From: an uncultured Dialister sp.
GTDB lineage: Bacteria > Bacillota > Negativicutes > Veillonellales > Dialisteraceae
Assembly: GCA_900543455.1 (NCBI GenBank)
Contig: UQRR01000084.1
Coordinates: forward strand, 1 to 8,528
Reading direction: 5' to 3'
Length of the DNA: 8,528 nt
Position 1 is the stretch's first letter; each line of letters begins with the position of its first letter. Shown here in pieces: positions 5,967 to 8,528 of the stretch. The notes beneath the pieces were generated by a model. That model was not told where the DNA came from, made no database searches, and was given only the letters and a program-made list of their open reading frames with translations. Position numbers and translations under genes: made by a program.

Positions 5967-7034
5967 TTATTTATGCTCAAAAATATCGACGCGGCGAGCG
6001 GCAGCGTGATCCTTGCTATCACTGTCTGCCCCTTTCACCATTTCGACCAGCTTTGTCGCATCGACGCCCTGAGAGACAGCGTATTCCTTGACACTCTTCA
6101 CGCGCTGAGCAGCGAGTTCTTTGTTATACTCTGCGCTGCCGGTCGGATCCGCGCGGCCGACGAGCTTGAAGACATGACCGGTTTCCTTGGCCTGCTTCAC
6201 GAACGCATCCAGATTCACCTTCTGGGCATTCTGGATATCTGCCGAGTCACTTTCAAAAAGGACACTGTTCAGATAATAATCATTTTCCGGTGCCTTAGCC
6301 GGTGTTTCTACCGGCGCTGCTTCTGCCGGAGCCTCCGTCTTTACGACACTCACATCAGCAGGCTCATCTTCTTCAAAATCATAATTCTTCGAAGGTTCTT
6401 CCTCGTAGGAAGCGACCGGATCATGTCCGCCGAAACGATAGGAGACGCCAGCCATGAATCCCTTATAAGAAACATTGCGGTCACTATTGCCGCGGGTATT
6501 CATATAGCGATAGCCGGCGGTCAGATCCACATTGCTGTCGACAGCCATATTCACGCCGGCTTCCCACATGGAAGTTTCTTCCGTGCCGAGAGCCCCTTTC
6601 GCATAGACATCGACGACGTCCGTCACAGGCTGACGGGCTACGACGCCCAGCTGGAAAATATTGTTGGTCGCTTTGCCGTTATCCAGCACGGCGGACGGAT
6701 AGTCCTTCATGGCGATGCGGTTCCAGCCCGCAAAGGCAGCGACCTGCGGATGCAGGGAATACACCGCATTGAGTTCATTCATATTTCCATTCGTATGATC
6801 GGTGTGAAGGCCGGTGTACTGGTACTGCGCTGCCCATTTATCGGTGATCCCATAGCTTACGCCGCCCAGAAAATTCCATTCTCCATCCGACTTATAGCCG
6901 GCGGTGCGAGCCGCCGAGTCCCACATGCCTGCATTGATCTCAAATTCACCCGGACGGAAGGTCGTCTGCGGGGATGCGAATGCGGTCGTAGAGATCGCAG
7001 CCAGCGCCAGCATCATGGCGATTGTCTTTTTCAT
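5967..7034 (-). CDS. OmpA-like outer-membrane protein (N-terminal beta-barrel, C-terminal peptidoglycan-binding domain)
   Basis: The protein has 355 residues. A signal peptide (MKK, hydrophobic core to about residue 17, cleavage near AFA-S at 20-21) directs export. Residues about 25-202 show alternating aromatic and polar strands (for example WNFLGGVSYGI, AAQYQYTGL, VDLTAGYRYM) that end in SYRFG, as expected for a small outer-membrane barrel. An acidic, proline/alanine-rich linker (about 208-250) follows. The C-terminus (about 253-353) is an OmpA domain with GRADPTGSAEYNKELAAQR, where Asp-296 and Arg-311 fit the positions that hold diaminopimelate in peptidoglycan. The role is thus tethering the outer membrane to the wall, and perhaps a pore. 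ATG at 7034 is chosen over GTG at 7043 because GAGGTG lies about six bases upstream and overlaps that GTG. The gene is monocistronic and flanked by inverted copies of the composite repeat. Confidence 0.92.
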   Translation of the reverse strand: MKKTIAMMLALAAISTTAFASPQTTFRPGEFEINAGMWDSAARTAGYKSDGEWNFLGGVSYGITDKWAAQYQYTGLHTDHTNGNMNELNAVYSLHPQVAAFAGWNRIAMKDYPSAVLDNGKATNNIFQLGVVARQPVTDVVDVYAKGALGTEETSMWEAGVNMAVDSNVDLTAGYRYMNTRGNSDRNVSYKGFMAGVSYRFGGHDPVASYEEEPSKNYDFEEDEPADVSVVKTEAPAEAAPVETPAKAPENDYYLNSVLFESDSADIQNAQKVNLDAFVKQAKETGHVFKLVGRADPTGSAEYNKELAAQRVKSVKEYAVSQGVDATKLVEMVKGADSDSKDHAAARRVDIFEHK

Positions 7035-7095
7035 GATCTTCACCTCGTAGAAAAAATCAGGGAAAGTGTCATAGGATATTGGTCATATATATCTT

Positions 7096-7104
7096 ATTAT
7101 ACCA
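7096..7104 (-). promoter_or_regulatory. Promoter of the ompA-like gene, extended -10
   Basis: On the minus strand this reads TGG-TATAAT, a perfect -10 with extended TGN, leaving a leader of roughly 55 nt. TTTACA is present but only 8 bp upstream, too close to be the -35. The leader contains a weak GATAT/ATATC stem (about 7074-7092). Confidence 0.7.
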
Positions 7105-7188
7105 TTCCATGTAAAGGTGGAGAGTTGGCGGGTTCAGGGTTAGCCCGCGGGGCGTGCTGTCCCATGATTACGTTTGAAAGCTCTGCTT

Positions 7189-7250
7189 GAATGAGAAATT
7201 AGGAATGAGAAAGTAGGAATGAGAAAGTAGGAATGAGAAAGTAGGAATGG
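7189..7250 (+). repeat. 14-bp tandem repeat, four units (2 x 7 bp)
   Basis: Units GAATGAGAAATTAG, then three GAATGAGAAAGTAG, then a partial GAATGG. Each 14-mer splits into two heptamers (GAATGAG and AAA[T/G]TAG), so the 7-bp period of the neighbouring array is kept. The copy at 8510-8528 starts the same series (GAATGAG, GAATTAG, GAATG). Confidence 0.9.
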
Positions 7251-7321
7251 TGGTGCGGCGCATAAAAAGCAGAAGCGCCGCGGAGGTTTGAAACCAGCGG
7301 TTTTCTCGTATCGCAAACCTA

Positions 7322-7433
7322 ATCCCTAGCCACTAATCCCTAGCCACTAATCCCTAGCTACCAGTCCCTAGTCACTAGTCACCAGTCACTAGTCACCAGT
7401 CCCTAGTCCCTAGTCACCAGTCACCAGTCCCTA
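7322..7433 (+). repeat. Mixed heptamer array ending on the ppk2 stop codon (16 units)
   Basis: Sixteen contiguous units: an alternating ATCCCTA/GCCACTA block (7322-7356), GCTACCA, then GTCCCTA, GTCACTA and GTCACCA mixtures. The last unit, GTCCCTA (7427-7433), supplies the ppk2 stop codon (TAG on the minus strand, 7433-7431). Confidence 0.95.
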
Positions 7434-8366
7434 GTTCCCGCCTTTCATCATATCCTGCATTTCTTCGATCATGCCGACATTGCCGCTTTCAATGAGACGG
7501 CGGAATTCGTCGAGCTGGTTCTTGATTTCCTTCGACATTTCCGGAAATTCAGGAGCAATATCACGCAGCGCCTTGATGACGATCTGCGAGACGACGAAGC
7601 GGGTATACCACTTGTTATCCGCCGGAACAATGTACCACGGCGCATCCTTTGTGCTGGTCGCCGTGATCATCTCGCTGTAAAGCTCCTGATAACGCTCCCA
7701 GTAGCGGCGTTCATTGATGTCCGCCATGGAGAATTTCCAGTTTTTCTTCTTGTTCAGGATGCGCTCAGCCAGACGGTCGCGCTGCTCATCTTTCGATACG
7801 TGGAGGAAAATCTTGATGACATGGAAGCCATTCTCCCCCAGATAGCGCTCCCAGTCCTTGATCTGCCGATAGCGGGTATCCCAGATATTTTTATTGACCA
7901 GATTCTGCGGCAGCTTGTCATCTTTGATGAGGTCATGCACGCGGGTCACGATGACATCCTCATAGTGCGAACGGTTGAAAATGCCGATATCCCCGCGGCG
8001 CGGCAGCGCGCGATTGATACGCCACATGTAGTCATGATCCTTTTCTTCACTGTTCGGCTGTTTGAAGGAAACGACATGGACGCCATTCGGATCCAGATGC
8101 GAGAAGACATGCTTGATCGTCCCATCCTTGCCTGCCGCATCCATCGCCTGCAGGACAATGATGAGCCCATAGGTACTCTGTGCATAGAGCTTTGCCTGCA
8201 GCAGATTGATCTCTTCCAATGCTTCCGGAAAAGCCGCTGTCTTGACGGCTTCCTTATCGATGTCGATATCGCAGGCGGTAGCCATTTTTTTGAGGTTGAT
8301 CTTGTCGCCTTCCTTGGCACGATAGCGGTCAATGTCGATCTTGATCTCAGGCATTTCTTTTTCCAT
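7431..8366 (-). CDS. ppk2: Polyphosphate kinase 2 family protein, class III-like (polyP:AMP/ADP phosphotransferase)
   Basis: The 311-residue cytosolic protein transfers phosphate from polyphosphate to nucleotides. Key motifs: Walker A region QAMDAAGKDGTIKHV (73-87, with Asp-76 and Lys-80), VSFKQPNSEEKDHDYMWR (99-116), PRRGDIGIFNRSHYEDV (122-138, Walker B and lid arginine region) and TRVH (141-144). The SFKxP...HDYxWR...IGIFNRSHYE pattern matches the class III group that phosphorylates both AMP and ADP, so the enzyme probably makes ADP/ATP from AMP plus polyP. Subclass is inferred from memory of motifs. ATG at 8366 is chosen over an upstream in-frame ATG at 8420 because AGGAG lies nine bases before it, and because the longer start would begin inside the parS site. 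A parS site and probable promoter lie upstream. The stop codon is part of the heptamer array. Confidence 0.92.
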   Translation of the reverse strand: MEKEMPEIKIDIDRYRAKEGDKINLKKMATACDIDIDKEAVKTAAFPEALEEINLLQAKLYAQSTYGLIIVLQAMDAAGKDGTIKHVFSHLDPNGVHVVSFKQPNSEEKDHDYMWRINRALPRRGDIGIFNRSHYEDVIVTRVHDLIKDDKLPQNLVNKNIWDTRYRQIKDWERYLGENGFHVIKIFLHVSKDEQRDRLAERILNKKKNWKFSMADINERRYWERYQELYSEMITATSTKDAPWYIVPADNKWYTRFVVSQIVIKALRDIAPEFPEMSKEIKNQLDEFRRLIESGNVGMIEEMQDMMKGGN

Positions 8367-8383
8367 GGTCGTTCTCTCCTTTG

Positions 8384-8412
8384 AAAATATGATTGTTATT
8401 GTTGAAAGGCAA
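8384..8412 (-). promoter_or_regulatory. Putative ppk2 promoter
   Basis: On the minus strand, TTGCCT (8412-8407) and TATTTT (8389-8384) are separated by 17 bp. Each matches its consensus at four of six positions. It lies just downstream of the parS site with a leader of about 10-15 nt before the ribosome-binding site. Confidence 0.4.
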
Positions 8413-8419
8413 GGCATCA

Positions 8420-8435
8420 TGTTTCACGTGAAACA
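8420..8435. promoter_or_regulatory. parS: parS centromere-like site (ParB/Spo0J binding site)
   Basis: TGTTTCACGTGAAACA is a perfect 16-bp palindrome that agrees with the Bacillus subtilis-type parS consensus (TGTTNCACGTGAAACA) at every defined base. The window also encodes the cognate ParA and ParB 7.5 kb away. It lies in the ppk2 upstream region, 8 bp beyond the putative -35. ParB should load here and spread in both directions. Confidence 0.95.
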
Positions 8436-8451
8436 AAATGAAGGTTATCAA

Positions 8452-8528
8452 GTTCAGGGTTAGCCCCTTGGGCGGCTCCGTCCACTGATTATGAATGAAA
8501 GCTTTGCGCGAATGAGGAATTAGGAATG
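8452..8528 (+). repeat. Composite intergenic repeat, lead end, cut by the window edge
   Basis: GTTCAGGGTTAGCCC with mini-hairpin GCCC-CTT-GGGC (8463-8473), then TGATTATG, GAAAGCTTTGC and the start of the 7/14-bp series (8510-8528). It aligns with 7131-7207 in the same orientation, with substitutions concentrated in the hairpin loop and its right flank. The remaining modules, if present, lie outside the window. Confidence 0.88.

Larger units (their letters stand above)
7035..7430. other. Intergenic region between ppk2 and the ompA-like gene
   Basis: These 396 bp hold the ompA-like leader and promoter (to 7104) and then the most complete copy of the composite repeat. I see no coding sequence and no canonical terminator for ppk2: the two hairpins in the repeat have no T-run in the ppk2 direction. 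Confidence 0.6.
7130..7433 (+). repeat. Composite intergenic repeat, most complete copy
   Basis: Modules in order: lead GGGTTCAGGGTTAGCCC with mini-hairpin GCCC-GCG-GGGC (7143-7153); TGATTACG then a GAAAGCTCTGC stretch; four 14-bp tandem units (7189-7244); hairpin GCGGCGC (7255-7261) / GCGCCGC (7275-7281); hairpin AGGTTTG (7284-7290) / CAAACCT (7314-7320); and a 16-unit heptamer array (7322-7433). The array ends exactly on the ppk2 stop codon. The element lacks terminal inverted repeats and any transposase, so it is not a standard insertion sequence. It could be a non-autonomous or REP-like element. Confidence 0.88.

Noticed and set aside
5973..7190. 405-residue plus-strand ORF antisense to the ompA-like gene
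   Set aside because: It lies over a well-supported gene with signal peptide and OmpA domain. Its translation has no recognisable domain, and no ribosome-binding site was seen.
7255..7320. Composite-repeat hairpins as intrinsic terminators of ppk2
   Set aside because: Neither stem is followed by a T-run in the ppk2 direction; the T-rich stretch is inside the loop.
1..7433. CRISPR-like arrays
   Set aside because: The units are contiguous 7-mers with no spacers, and no cas gene is present.
7130..7433. Insertion sequence or transposon remnant
   Set aside because: No transposase fragment, no terminal inverted repeats and no target-site duplication could be identified.
8366..8420. Longer ppk2 start at 8420
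   Set aside because: No ribosome-binding site there, and it would begin within parS. ATG at 8366 has AGGAG upstream and starts the family-like N-terminus.

Overview
The window looks like an origin-proximal stretch of a chromosome from a diderm Firmicute, most likely class Negativicutes (a Dialister/Megasphaera/Veillonella-type organism). That placement is inference. It rests on a Soj/Spo0J-type parA-parB pair with a perfect Bacillus-type parS site, together with an OmpA-like outer-membrane protein carrying an N-terminal beta-barrel and a signal peptide. No 16S or ribosomal gene is present to settle the taxon.

Layout from left to right: a perfect heptamer array (1-84) abuts the stop of parB (minus). 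parB overlaps parA (minus) by 8 bp. Next comes an ArsR-family regulator (minus) with its own terminator, then a divergent intergenic region, then an unrecognised 104-residue protein (plus). A 38-bp perfect palindromic terminator separates that gene from a convergent sodium:solute symporter (minus). A HAD-family phosphatase (plus) follows, bracketed on both sides by heptamer arrays. It converges on an OmpA-like gene (minus) across a shared bidirectional terminator. Last is a class III-like polyphosphate kinase 2 gene (minus), with a parS site just upstream of its probable promoter.

The most striking content is not coding. A composite repeat of about 300 bp recurs between genes. Its modules come in a fixed order: a GTTCAGGG-TAGCCC lead with a small CCC-NNN-GGG hairpin, a variable spacer, a GCGGCGC/GCGCCGC hairpin, an AGGTTTG/CAAACCT hairpin, and a tandem array of 7-bp units (GTCACTA, GTCACCA, GTCCCTA, ATCCCTA, GCCACTA and similar). 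Copies lie at 4515-4889 (degenerate), 5634-5913 (inverted), 7130-7433, 8452 to the window end (truncated by the edge), and 1-91 (array tail only). At three genes (parB, HAD, ppk2) the array starts exactly at the stop codon. In parB and ppk2 the TAG stop is itself the first three bases of an array unit. I regard this stop-anchored, modular heptamer element as the best candidate for something undescribed.

Functionally, parA, parB and parS form a chromosome segregation and origin-organising system with its locus and one site about 7.5 kb apart. The remaining genes are individually transcribed housekeeping or accessory genes (regulator, transporter, phosphatase, envelope anchor, polyphosphate-driven nucleotide kinase) and show no shared pathway. 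Several promoters have an extended -10 (TGN-TATAAT) with no good -35.
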